This document shows, piece after piece, positions 35,347 through 45,039 of a DNA stretch of 64,000 nt. Position 1 is the first letter of the stretch. Each line of letters opens with the position of its first letter. The DNA comes from Pachypanchax playfairii (lineage: Eukaryota > Chordata > Actinopteri > Cyprinodontiformes > Aplocheilidae): the NCBI GenBank assembly GCA_006937955.1, contig SSNP01000136.1, forward strand, positions 593,169-657,168, read 5' to 3'. The notes beneath the pieces are model-generated. The model was not told the DNA's origin. It made no database searches and was given only the letters and a program-made list of their open reading frames with translations. The position numbers were made by a program, and so were the translations under genes.

Positions 35347-36279
35347 TTAAAGGCTGTCGGTGGTGGTGGTTGTGATGCTGGTGACCTGCGGCTGCACTCT
35401 GTTCCTGATACAGCTGCAGCACCAGGCTGCCCTCCTGTGGCGATAGCGTTTAGACAGCAGTACATACAGCACAGGGTTGATGCTGGGGTGCACGTACTGC
35501 AGCGTGGTGCAAATAAAGTAGAATGTATCCCAAGCCTGTCCATGCCTATACAACTCCAGGTACACACACAGTTCCAACACATAACCAGGCAGCCAACACA
35601 CCGAGAACGTGGCAGCAGCCAAAAACACCATGACAGAGGCTCTGCGAGTGTTCCTGGCACTGGAAGCTGACATTACAGGACTCTTGTGGAGAAAAAGCGC
35701 CAGGCGCATATAGTTGAAGGCGATGACGAGCATTGGAACAAAGTAGTAAAGCACAAACTGGCTCAGGACCACTTGGTAGTGGTGCTCATGAATGGTTGGA
35801 AGGCAGAAACTGAAGTCGGCCAGACTGGGGTTCAGACTTTCCTTGGTGGCAAACATTCGCAGAGGCAGGCTGATGAAGAAACTCAGAGCCCAGACCAAAA
35901 CAAACATGAGGATGACCAGGTCCATGGTGGGAGGCTGGTATGGATTGGTGATGATCATGGCTCGAGTCATGGACACGGCACACAGTGAGTAGGTGCTAGC
36001 GGCCAGGCTGAACGCCAGCAGGAACTGATAGACCTTGCATGAAGTATCTCCAAAAGGCCAGGAGTGACTTACAGCAGAGTGCAGGGTGAAGGGGATGAGC
36101 AGGAGGGTCAGGAAGTCAGCCAGAGTCATGCTGAGGAGGAGGATGTCAAGGCGATTCTTTCGTAGTGTGTTGTTCTTTGCAAACAAGGAGAAGACCAGCA
36201 GGTTGGCACACAGACCGATGCCCAAAATCACCCCGCAGATACAAGCGAAGATCACCCCGTAGGTGTTGGGAACAGCCAT
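35347..36279 (-). CDS. Rhodopsin-family (class A) peptide-type GPCR, orphan
   Basis: The frame encodes 310 residues with seven membrane segments. Canonical features are GLCANLLVF in TM1 (N26), LADFLTLL in TM2 (D55), the C81-C159 disulfide pair, W130 in TM4, P182 in TM5, CWLP (228-231) in TM6 and NPVLY (268-272) in TM7. A CCSC cluster (287-290) could be palmitoylated. At the end of TM3, where DRY is expected, the sequence is SMTRAMI: T105-R106-A107. Only the arginine is kept. The C-terminus TTTDSL may be a weak PDZ ligand. The N-terminus is very short (about 8 residues before TM1) and has no signal peptide. The overall pattern recalls galanin/kisspeptin/allatostatin-type receptors, but I do not recognise the specific orthologue. 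A splice acceptor 11 bases before the ATG, at 36290/36291, suggests an upstream non-coding exon. Confidence 0.9.
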   Translation of the reverse strand: MAVPNTYGVIFACICGVILGIGLCANLLVFSLFAKNNTLRKNRLDILLLSMTLADFLTLLLIPFTLHSAVSHSWPFGDTSCKVYQFLLAFSLAASTYSLCAVSMTRAMIITNPYQPPTMDLVILMFVLVWALSFFISLPLRMFATKESLNPSLADFSFCLPTIHEHHYQVVLSQFVLYYFVPMLVIAFNYMRLALFLHKSPVMSASSARNTRRASVMVFLAAATFSVCWLPGYVLELCVYLELYRHGQAWDTFYFICTTLQYVHPSINPVLYVLLSKRYRHRRAAWCCSCIRNRVQPQVTSITTTTTDSL

Positions 36280-36727
36280 GTTCTCATCAGCTGATTTATA
36301 GGAAACAAAAGAACATTTTCATGATCACCAGTTAGTGACTGACAAATAACTTAAGTTCAAGTTGTGAGTTATTTGTGGAACATTTCAATGCATTTGGATC
36401 TTCCTTTACGAAAGACATTTATTTTGAGGTTTTTTTTACATTTTACAGATAAAACAAGCAATAATTCCAGGAAATAAACACACAGTAAGACTTAATTATT
36501 AGTAGTTGTGTTGTTTTTTTGTTTGGGTTACTTTTGATGAAAGATTACATCTAAATGTCAAAAGTCTAATTGTTACAAATCAAATGTTGTTTCTAGCTCA
36601 TCTAAAAATATATCCAAATCAATAAAATATGTTAAGTTTCTCCTTAAAGTTACAGTCTGGTAACAAACAGAGGTGTTTCACTTCCTATTTTATGAGATAA
36701 TCACATGTAAATTTTTCTTACACTCAC

Positions 36728-36880
36728 CATCGTTGCTTCTCAGTTGTCGCCTTGTGTTTGAACGACTCTCATTTTGTACACTGGATTATTTTCTTTCACT
36801 GATTTATGTCTGGTTGAAATATTCTGAACAGAGCCAAGGCAGCAGCCTCTCAGGACTCATTTCAAAGTGTGAGAGCTAAA
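36728..36880 (-). other. Probable non-coding first exon of the GPCR gene
   Basis: On the minus strand AACGATG|GTGAGTG is a strong donor, with the exon ending at 36728. The matching acceptor is TTTCCTATAAATCAG before 36290. The frame that would join to the receptor is open for about 20 codons but has no ATG, so the receptor start stays at 36279. A short uORF (ATG near 36770, 10 codons, stop TGA) lies in this exon. The upstream limit is not visible and the end coordinate is nominal. Confidence 0.4.
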
Positions 36881-39482
36881 CACAGAGGGACACAAAGCAA
36901 ACATTACTTCAGCCAAATTGATTCTGGTTGACTGGATTTAAAGAGAAATGTCACCTGCTGTCCTGTTGCTTACAGAACAGTCATGTTATCATACCTTCCT
37001 GTTTTGCATGTTCATTATTTGAGTTTCTCATAACATACTGAAGGAGGCATTTCAATTATTTCTATGTTACGATGTCTCCAATCTTGATTTATCCAAATTT
37101 TACACTATAAATCCAAGATTTTGTCATCCCACCACACCCTTCACAAGAGATATTCACGTTTCTTTGCTCTGCTTTGATTGATTTCTCTGATCTGATCTGC
37201 AGGCCCCTAGCAGTGGCTTTATCAGGCTTTTTTCCACAGCGTTTATGGCTCTGTGTCAGCTAATGGCCTGTGGTGTACACTGCTGCTGTTAGGACCGGAT
37301 ATAGCTGACGCAGACGCGTTTGGTAACCCTTACCATTTACCAGGATCTGTTTCTTTCACACACTGGCCATTAAAATGCCATATGTTCTCAAGTGGGACGT
37401 TAACAGCTGAATTGTGCTCTGTCCACACCAAAAAGTCCACACATTCATTGGTGTGTGTGGGGGGTTAGAGCTTTTTTCCCTCACAGTTTTTATGATGTAT
37501 TCAAAGTATGTTTTAGACCAGAAGTGCAAACACTTTTATTTATTCACTTACTTACCAACATAATTATTTATTTATGTGTTTCTTTTCTGGGGATCATGTT
37601 AAAGTACATGAAGCAATCAAAGGGTCACACGTTGAATTATTAAAATATTTTAATAAGTCAGAGAAAAGATTGCTCGATTTATCAACAGTAAGTAATAATA
37701 ATAATAATAATGAAAAGAAGACTGTTTGCTAATAATAATGTTTGTAACTTTGTTTACCATTTAAATGTTTTTTTAAAAACACAGAAACCATTGGTCACAA
37801 ACTATGCTGAAGTCACTGAATCCACACGTTTGGCATATTGAACGTGTTGCTTGGATACTGCCCAATCATGGACAAACGATGCATCATTTAAGGATTAATT
37901 CTTCCTTTTTATTTTAGGCTTTTCTTCCTCAGTTTGGTTCTGCCACAACTGACTCATACTTATGTGGGAAACAGATGTTTTAGACTTAATGGTCTAACTT
38001 GTCTCAAGTTATCTGGAATTAGACTTCCAAGATGTTTAGCTTGTCTATGTTTTTGCTTACCATTTGTTACTAATCAGCTGTTTTTATTAGTTCATTTTTA
38101 TTAAAAGACAATAGAACCAGATAAAGACTGTCTACACTAGCTCTGGTCTTCAGATTATGTTTTTCCTGTATATCAAACACATTACATCAAATCATTTATG
38201 CACTCTTGCACCTGCAACTGAGTGTTTTTCTGAATCCAGGTTTGTTCACATCTGTGCAAATATCTGCTGTAAAATGTTATTTTAATAAGGCTAAATGAAA
38301 AAAACCAATGAAAATCCTAAAAAAAATCTTACTTATTGGGAAATTGTTTTAGTAAAAGCCACTTTCACATAAAATACATTCCTCACCAATGCAAACAACG
38401 ATCTGTTCTGTCTGTTTTTCTGTTTGGATACATGAGCTTTCTTCTTTGCTAGCTGAAAAAAACTTGCAAGATAGTCTCTGTGAAGACAGATGTGTAGTTA
38501 TTTGATATTGACAGGTTTCTGGATGATCTGTTACAGTACAATTTATCTTTCTCCACATTACCACATTAAAAAATCTAAAAGAATGGTATCAGCAATTTGC
38601 TTGTTGTACAGTAATTCTTGTTAATTTATTAATTTGTGTCACTTTAACCCCACCTGCGATTAAATTTTCAGTGAACAACCAGTTGATAAATAAAGACACC
38701 ACAATTCCAATTACTTCTATGTCTACTGACTATGTTTTTAATGTTTGATTAACTGGAAACATGTACAACATTCCCTCAGTGCATGTCCAGAACATTGAGT
38801 CTGATAGCCCCTGACTTTGGCTTATTCCCAGAAAAAAGTATGTAAAATGATAATAATTGTTCTGATGATGTTTGCAATAAGTTATGAGTCCATGAGGCAT
38901 CTGAGGTGAAAAGGGAAAGCAGTACCATCAACAAAAGTCTCTCATTTAAAACTCAACCACAAATGAACATGTACAGGATGTAACTAAAGTGCATATGGAA
39001 TTCAGTCAGCAGCACCACGATACATTCACAAAATAAATATAGATTTTCATAGTGAAATAAATTATGGCTAAACCATTTGAACAGATGTTTTAGACGATCA
39101 GTTTGTCATGACTCAAAGTCCATGAGAGTCAACACGAATAGAGCCAAAAGCAAGCTGACCTCGGCATTTCTTTCTTTAGTTACAATACCAAAGAAATAAA
39201 TACATCCTCTGCTCTATCTGTGTTAGTCTGTTAGAAAATACAATGAATAACATTGTTTTAAAGAAACATTAAGGTTACAGGGTTTTGAAGATCTTCAAAA
39301 TAAATATGGATCTGCAAAGATGTTAACTCCAAGAAGTACGAGGAAACAAAAATACAGACATTATTTTCATACAAGCGCAAAGGTGGTGTCATGTACAGTC
39401 TGTATGAGTCAGTGTGTAGCAGTGTCTTAGTGCAGCACCAAATAAAAGGTCCTGGCAGTCTCTGAGCAGGATTCTGTGTCCC
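36881..39482. other. GPCR-pthlh intergenic and pthlh 3' flank
   Basis: AT-rich. There is an (AAT)n microsatellite at about 37691-37712. The stretch adjacent to 39483 is 3' UTR of pthlh on the minus strand and contains ATTTA-type AU-rich motifs (near 39200), which fits the unstable mRNA of this hormone in mammals. A minus-strand AATAAA lies near 38623. No other gene is recognised. Confidence 0.4.
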
Positions 39483-40424
39483 TCACGGCCCCTTTGTGAT
39501 GGCAGACCGTGCTCTCCTCCTCTTCTTCTCATTGTCTCTGCGCCTGCCTAGCCTCACCTTTTTCTTCCTTTTGGTTGCAACTTTTAGAGGCTGGTCCCTA
39601 AAAGCCATAGCCTTGTTGGTCTCCTGAGGAAGGTTTGAACCTTCTCCATCCTGACTGAACCTCTCAGAGAGGTCCTTGGTGGCCCCTGGGGGCTTCTGGT
39701 GGAGAGTTTTTACATTAAAAGTTTGACTCTGAGTCTTGCTCTGCACAGGCAATGAACGTTCACCGGCTGTGTGCACTTCCTCCAACAGTTCTTGCAACCA
39801 CATGCGGCGCCTAAACTCCTGTATGGAGCGGCTCTTGTCATGCATCAACTGGGTGTGGCTCACGGACCTCCTCCTATTGGAAGAAAAGAAACATAGAAAT
39901 GTATGAGCCCTCTTTAAAAACACAGAAAACTGAAAGTTTTAGAAATAAATAAAAGACACGAAACTGCTTGATTTAGAAACAACTAAACTTTCTATTGTCA
40001 GTTTAACCAACCCTTATAATGAAGGGTTTTATCAGTTCCTCTGGAGTTTCATTTGACACCACAGAGTTTAAGTAAACCACAGTACAGTAGGTGGCAGCAC
40101 AAACATGTCTGAGACATGTCACTAATCAGAGTTTCAGACCATCCGAAAGCAAAAACCTCCAATTGGTAAAATACACCTGTTTTCTAAATAAAAACAAGTC
40201 AAATAAATCAAAGATTTTGACTATTAATTGCTATTTACTAGACACATTTAATATTTCTGTCTTAGATACACTGTCCATATTGCTCAAAGCTTTGCAGAAA
40301 TAATTGTAACAATAACTCACGCTCTGTTAATAAGTGCATCAACTGGTCTCCTTTCAAGAGTCATAGGGAAGCACAGCAAGAACACAGCCAGACTCCACTG
40401 ATAAAATAGTATTAAAGAGGACAT
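39483..40424 (-). CDS. pthlh: Parathyroid hormone-related protein (PTHrP), two coding exons
   Basis: Coding exon 1 is 40424-40321 (104 nt) and exon 2 is 39873-39483 (391 nt). The intron (40320-39874) has GTGAGT at its 5' end and TTTTCTTCCAATAG at its 3' end. The join gives 164 residues. Residues 1-22 or so (MSSLILFYQWSLAVFLLCFP) are a secretion signal. A short pro segment ends in NRARR, and the splice falls just before the RR, as in other PTH-family genes. The mature hormone begins SVSHTQLMHDKSRSIQEFRR, the receptor-activating region, followed by MWLQELLEEVHTA, the receptor-binding helix. Further on are LPQETNKAMAFRDQPLK, conserved with mammalian PTHrP, and a basic nuclear-localisation-type tail (KKKVRLGRRRDNEKKRRRARS). 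The mature length is about 127 residues. The acceptor GTTTTTTTTTAG at 40441 indicates a further non-coding 5' exon. PTHrP signals through Pth1r in cartilage, bone and calcium balance. I cannot say which teleost paralogue it is. Confidence 0.92.
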
Positions 40425-40460
40425 GCTTGAGCCAAAGACCTAAAAAAAAACAATATAATT
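40425..40460 (-). promoter_or_regulatory. Splice acceptor before the pthlh start exon
   Basis: On the minus strand ATTGTTTTTTTTTAG is followed by GTCTTTGGCTCAAGC and then the start ATG at 40424. This is a near-ideal pyrimidine tract and AG, so transcription must start in an exon further upstream (higher coordinate). A possible donor or promoter could lie in 40600-41100, but I cannot place it. Confidence 0.55.
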
Positions 40461-42902
40461 ATCAGTCACATGGTTCTTTTTTTGTTAATAACAAATCATG
40501 ATTTCATGATACACCAATTTTATACTTTCAGCAGTTTGTTTTCTGGTAAATATTCAGCAGCTGTTGAGTGACTGACATCTCCAATGTTTGCTAAAATAAC
40601 AGGTAAAAGAAATTGAACTCACAAGGTATTGGTTGTTTTTTTTCCCAGTGAAAGCCCACAAAATTCTCCAAGGTGTAAAAATGTTATTGTCTTGATAGAT
40701 TTTTTACAAAATATTCATACAAATATTCAGTTTGGTCCATTTAAAACTTGTTTCCAGATCCTTTGGTGTGATTGCAGCCTTGGGAAAATCCCCACGAGTC
40801 TCCTCCATTCATTTGCCTCCCAACAGTGTTTGTTGAGCTATTTATTTCTCCCCAGAGTCCAAATTAAAAGAGGGATAAAAATAGAAAGCTGCAGTCCATC
40901 AGCTGCAGAGCTGCAACTCTGCTCTGTTCTGCAGTAACCTCATGAGGAGTCAGACTGAAGCATCTTCTCTGGTGGTCAGAGCTGCGAGCAGAGCTAAGAA
41001 AACTTTCAGTCCAGCGCTACAAGTGTGCCTGTGTGAGAGAGGAACTGAGAGAAAAGTCAAACTTCACTTTTTAGGTGAAGATGATGTACTACCTCAGGCT
41101 TTACACCCTCCCCAGCCTTCCGACCCTCACCTCTGTCCCACCCCTCTTTACCCTTCACACACGCCTGCTTCTAACATGGAAAGACACTCATGCGTAACAA
41201 ACAAATGATCATACATGTTTTTTTTCCCCCTCAATAGATGGAATAATCATCTAAAAACTACATTTTGTATTTACTTAGTTCATCTTTGTCTGATATCAAA
41301 ATGTGTTTGCTGTTCTGACACATATAAATGTGACAATAAAGCAAAAACGAAATAAATCTGTGAGGGGTTAAATGTTTTTTCACCTCACTAAACAAAATTT
41401 TATTATTTAAAATGTTTGTGATTCTAGCACAAAATATGGTTAGGAAAAACAGGTGTGTGCATTAGCAGAAGTAATCATAAGTTATCCAGTGGCAAGTGAA
41501 CGGTTTAAGGGGAGGGGTGGGATACTCCAAGGTAAACACCCAGACCCAACCACTTTCCCAGGAGAGAATGACCATAACCTCAGAGAAACCCAACCCACAG
41601 CCCCTTACTGCAGACCATTCAGTTCTACCTCTGCAAACCAGCTGACCACCAAATGGTCACAGTGGCTTCTGAGGAGCTTCTCAAATTCATCTAATAAAAA
41701 GAGTAAAGAGCTTTGTGATTTGGGAAGTTTTTAACAATGCTAGGATCTTTATTATTTGAAAAATAACACTTACATTTTCATGAAAAGCAGACGTATGGAT
41801 TATTTGTTTGACGTGGGCTTCTACATCACTATCAATCTTGAAATACAGTTATTTATACATTAGAATGTTGTGGCTTTTGTAACCTTTGCTAGTTGTAGCA
41901 CTTCCACAATCACAGGACATCTCCATCAGAAACACTTCTGTCACGTAATTTACCATGTAATTTAAAGGTTACTGAAATCCTATCCTCATAAACAATGATG
42001 ATATACAGTAATCTACTTGGCTTTGTCAGGGTTGGCCATTCTCAACTCTGTCAAAACAAACAGTTTCCTCAAAATTAGGCAATTGAAAGAGCTGTTAATA
42101 ACAGGTAAGATATTTGTTATTCATAACACTTCCACAAAACCAACAGCAAAAAGTCTGAACTAACTCTTTAAAGGTCCTCTATCCTGCAAAATCAACCTTT
42201 TGGAGCTCTTGACCATGTTATGCTAGTTCCTTATTAACCCTTAACCTTAATAATCTACATGTGTTTGACAAGTTTCAAAACACACATTCGTTGTTCTCCT
42301 GAGTAGAAATATAAAACTGTTTTTAGAAAAGTACTTTTTTAAAAAGATTAAGTGAAATCCAAATTTCAATAAAGTTTAAATAAAAACACATTTTGACTAA
42401 TTGCATCATGAATGGCTTAACTTCCTGGTAAAGTAAGACATGGAAAAGTTAACGCTCAGAAATCAGATGTAAGAAGAACCTCAGGGACAAAACATCCAGG
42501 TATTTTTAGTGTCACAATGTCTACATGCCAGAGAATAGAATTGTCTGCAACAGCTGTGAGTGAAAACTTGTTGCTAAGGTTTTCTTAATGTGATTTATTG
42601 TATTGAAAAAAGATTGTCTTATGTGTTATTTGATGGTTTGTGTAAAGTCATGAGCTCCATCATCGGGACAAAAGTCTGTTACCTACGGTAAACTGACTTA
42701 CTTTCTGCTTCACTTCTTGCTCATCAGCAAAATATACTGAATCCAAACAGCTGAGATGTAAACTTTTATATATCATATACACTCCACATACTGTATGTCT
42801 GACCTGACCAAATTAACACATTGAATTTGTTGTGTTCTTTCAATCATTCTAAAATATCCTTTGGTGTGTGACAGGAAGAAAATGGTCTTGAATCTCAATT
42901 TT
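40461..42902. other. 5' flank of pthlh and intergenic
   Basis: The pthlh promoter is expected in the first part. No reading frame with a recognised domain is present. About 42168-42330 starts TTTAAAGGTCCTCTATCCTG and reads like one end of another TTAA-type dispersed repeat; its other end is not found. Confidence 0.35.
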
Positions 42903-43390
42903 TTAAAGAGGCCATTCCATTTAAAATTGTTTATCTGAGGTTTCTGTTGAATATTTTAGCTCCACAGGTGTTCTTACCTTCACGCTTGTTGTGAAAATAG
43001 CACAACAACTTCTCTTTCAGTTTTTATCTACCCAAGTGGCGATAACACCCAAGTTCTCCTGAGTTCAAAAAGCCTGTATTTGTTACATCACAATTTCTTT
43101 GCTTGTTAGTATTCATCAGCTCAATCCGCTGATCAGTTGAAACCTTGCCTAGCAGTCTGTTGGTGAAAAGCTGTTAGCATAAATACTTTCAATTCAACCA
43201 GAAGGAAACAAGAAGCCATGCTCTCATAGGCTTGTTTGTTAGCCAATCTGAGTCCAGCGAATTAGCATAATGAATATTAATGAGTTGCAGCCAAAGCTGG
43301 ACGAATCTTCACGCAGACAGATTGAAAAGTCTGTAAATCAGTGTTTCTTAAAGTTTTTTGGAGATAAAATGTTTCATATTCCAGGTTAAC
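42903..43390 (-). mobile_element. TTAA-flanked non-autonomous DNA element, copy C (inverted)
   Basis: Inverse orientation of the family at 18041-19214. It starts TTAAAGAGGCCATTCCATTT, the complement of the family's right end, and runs back through the GTGTTCTTACCTTCA splice-donor segment to about 43390. The last 50 or so bases of the family's left end, with its TTAA, are missing. It abuts copy D head-to-head. Confidence 0.65.
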
Positions 43391-43946
43391 AGGCCATTTC
43401 ACACAAATTTCATGACTTTGTGGTTATTTCTGAAGTATTAACCTGTAATATGAAACATTTTATATCTACAAAACATTAGGAAACACTGATTAACAGACCT
43501 TTCAATTTGTCTGCATTAAAATTTGCCTTGTTCCGGCTCCTTCCGTCAGGCCTCGAGCAGCAGCTCGTTCATATTCATTATTCAAATTTGCTGGACTCAG
43601 ACTAGCTAACAAAGTAGCCTATGAGAGCAAGATATACTGTTTACTGCCCGCTGCGCATGGCAACGTCAGGCATTGTGTCTTCCTATTTGCTACGTCTTAT
43701 GCTACAGCTTTTAGCCAGCTGCATGCTAGGTGTGGTTTCAATTGCAGGAGCTGCCAAATACTAACGAACAAAGGAGTTCTGACGAAACAAGTACCAGTCA
43801 TTCGAACTCAGGTGTTATCGCCACCTGCGTAGTGTAGAAGTTGTTGACCTGTTTTCACACCCACTATGAAGGTAAGAACACCTGTGGAGCTAAAATATTC
43901 AACAGAAACCTCAGAAAAAACATTTTTAATGGAAGGGCCTCTTTAA
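43391..43946 (+). mobile_element. TTAA-flanked non-autonomous DNA element, copy D
   Basis: Begins AGGCCATTTCACACAAATTT (lacking the outermost TTAAAG) and ends AATGGAAGGGCCTCTTTAA at 43946. It is alignable with copy B throughout. Its terminal TTAA (43943-43946) is shared with the left end of the next element, showing that the latter inserted exactly at this TTAA. Confidence 0.7.
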
Positions 43947-45039
43947 AGCTGGAGTGCGTAACTTCTGTAACTTCTGTCGCCCCCTAGCGGAATTTTTGCG
44001 TCATTACAACAATAAAGCTGGCGCTTCCATATGACGTAAGCCCAGCTGCCACCGCTTTATCTCTGCCGTTGTTATTCCAACCGGTATCTGTCTTAATCAA
44101 GCTTCAAATTCAGTCTGTTTACTTTACGTGGCTCTATATTTGTTTCAATAAATATCATTTCATTGTTGAAAAAATCAAGAGAAACCAGTAAAATATAAAA
44201 ATACTGGTAAAAAAAACCTTCAGAGTTCAGGTTGGATTGTTTACAGGTTTGATTGTTCACTTTAATCTACATTTAACAGTTTGGTGTTGAAATTTATTAG
44301 TCAGCTGTTGGGGCCACAATGATCTATTTGTCTTATTCAGTGAATTTTTTCAGTTTTGACACGATGCAGAATCCTGCAATCAGCTACACTGATCTGACTG
44401 ACTGAAAAACCGTTACACTGGCAAACTGACAGACACAAACTGACAGACACAAACTGACACAGATAGAGACAGAATCAGCTGATCAGCTGGAACTTCGGCG
44501 CTCTGGGTTTCATCTGGTGCGCATTTTATATTTTGACAGTGTGTGCGGACCTGCGGACCACTTATGTGCACCCCTGAACATCAGCCCGATCTCTTCTCTC
44601 CACCGAGGAAAAGCGACGCCGATACAAATTCGCGTTTGCCTTCTCCTTCGGTCACTTTCCTTCTTAGCCAATAGTCCCTCTGCCGAACGTCCAGGAATTA
44701 TTTTTTTTTTCGTGGTAGGATCCACTTCCCGATAAGTGTCTCTCGGCTGTTTATTTGGATTCTCCGCCATGTCGACCTTCACGTTCTGCCGGCTGCTACG
44801 AGACACTGCGTTCTATTTCTTATTATTTTTCTTGTTGTGACATAAAAGACGTAATTTCATGTGCGACAGCGCGGGAATGTCGCAGTCGACACGCAAAGTA
44901 AAAATTATATATATTGAAAAATACCGTGAGATGTTTGAGGAGCCGATCGGCTTAATCTGCATTGTGTCATCTCCTCTGATAGTGGCTTGGCTGAAACGGA
45001 CATCCACGGACATGTAAAAGTTACGCACTCCAGCTTTAA
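43943..45039 (-). mobile_element. TTAA-flanked 1.1-kb DNA element, copy 1
   Basis: Termini are TTAAAGCTGGAGTGCGTAAC at 43943 and the inverted GTTACGCACTCCAGCTTTAA ending at 45039. TTAA on both sides suggests a TTAA target duplication, as in piggyBac- and Kolobok-type elements. Copy 2, on the opposite strand (62893-63964), is nearly identical; copy 1 has a 9-base duplication (ACTTCTGTA) beside its left terminus. The orientation given is that of its internal reading frame. Confidence 0.8.
44510..44770 (-). CDS. Transposon-encoded ORF fragment, basic RWRE-motif protein
   Basis: From the ATG at 44770 this frame encodes 87 residues starting MAENPNKQPRDTYREVD. It is rich in lysine and arginine and carries QTRICIGVAFPRWRE. 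I recall a similar '...R(I/V)NIG.AF.RWR.L' motif from many uncharacterised fish transposon-associated proteins, but not a defined function. The motif is followed by unrelated sequence, so this looks like the N-terminal exon left in an internally deleted element. In copy 2 (ATG at 63162) the same frame is broken by A-run and T-run length changes. It is not a host gene. Confidence 0.45.
   Translation of the reverse strand: MAENPNKQPRDTYREVDPTTKKKIIPGRSAEGLLAKKESDRRRRQTRICIGVAFPRWREEIGLMFRGAHKWSAGPHTLSKYKMRTR

Noticed and set aside
35437..35992. Plus-strand frames antisense to the GPCR
   Set aside because: Composition shadows; no recognised domain.
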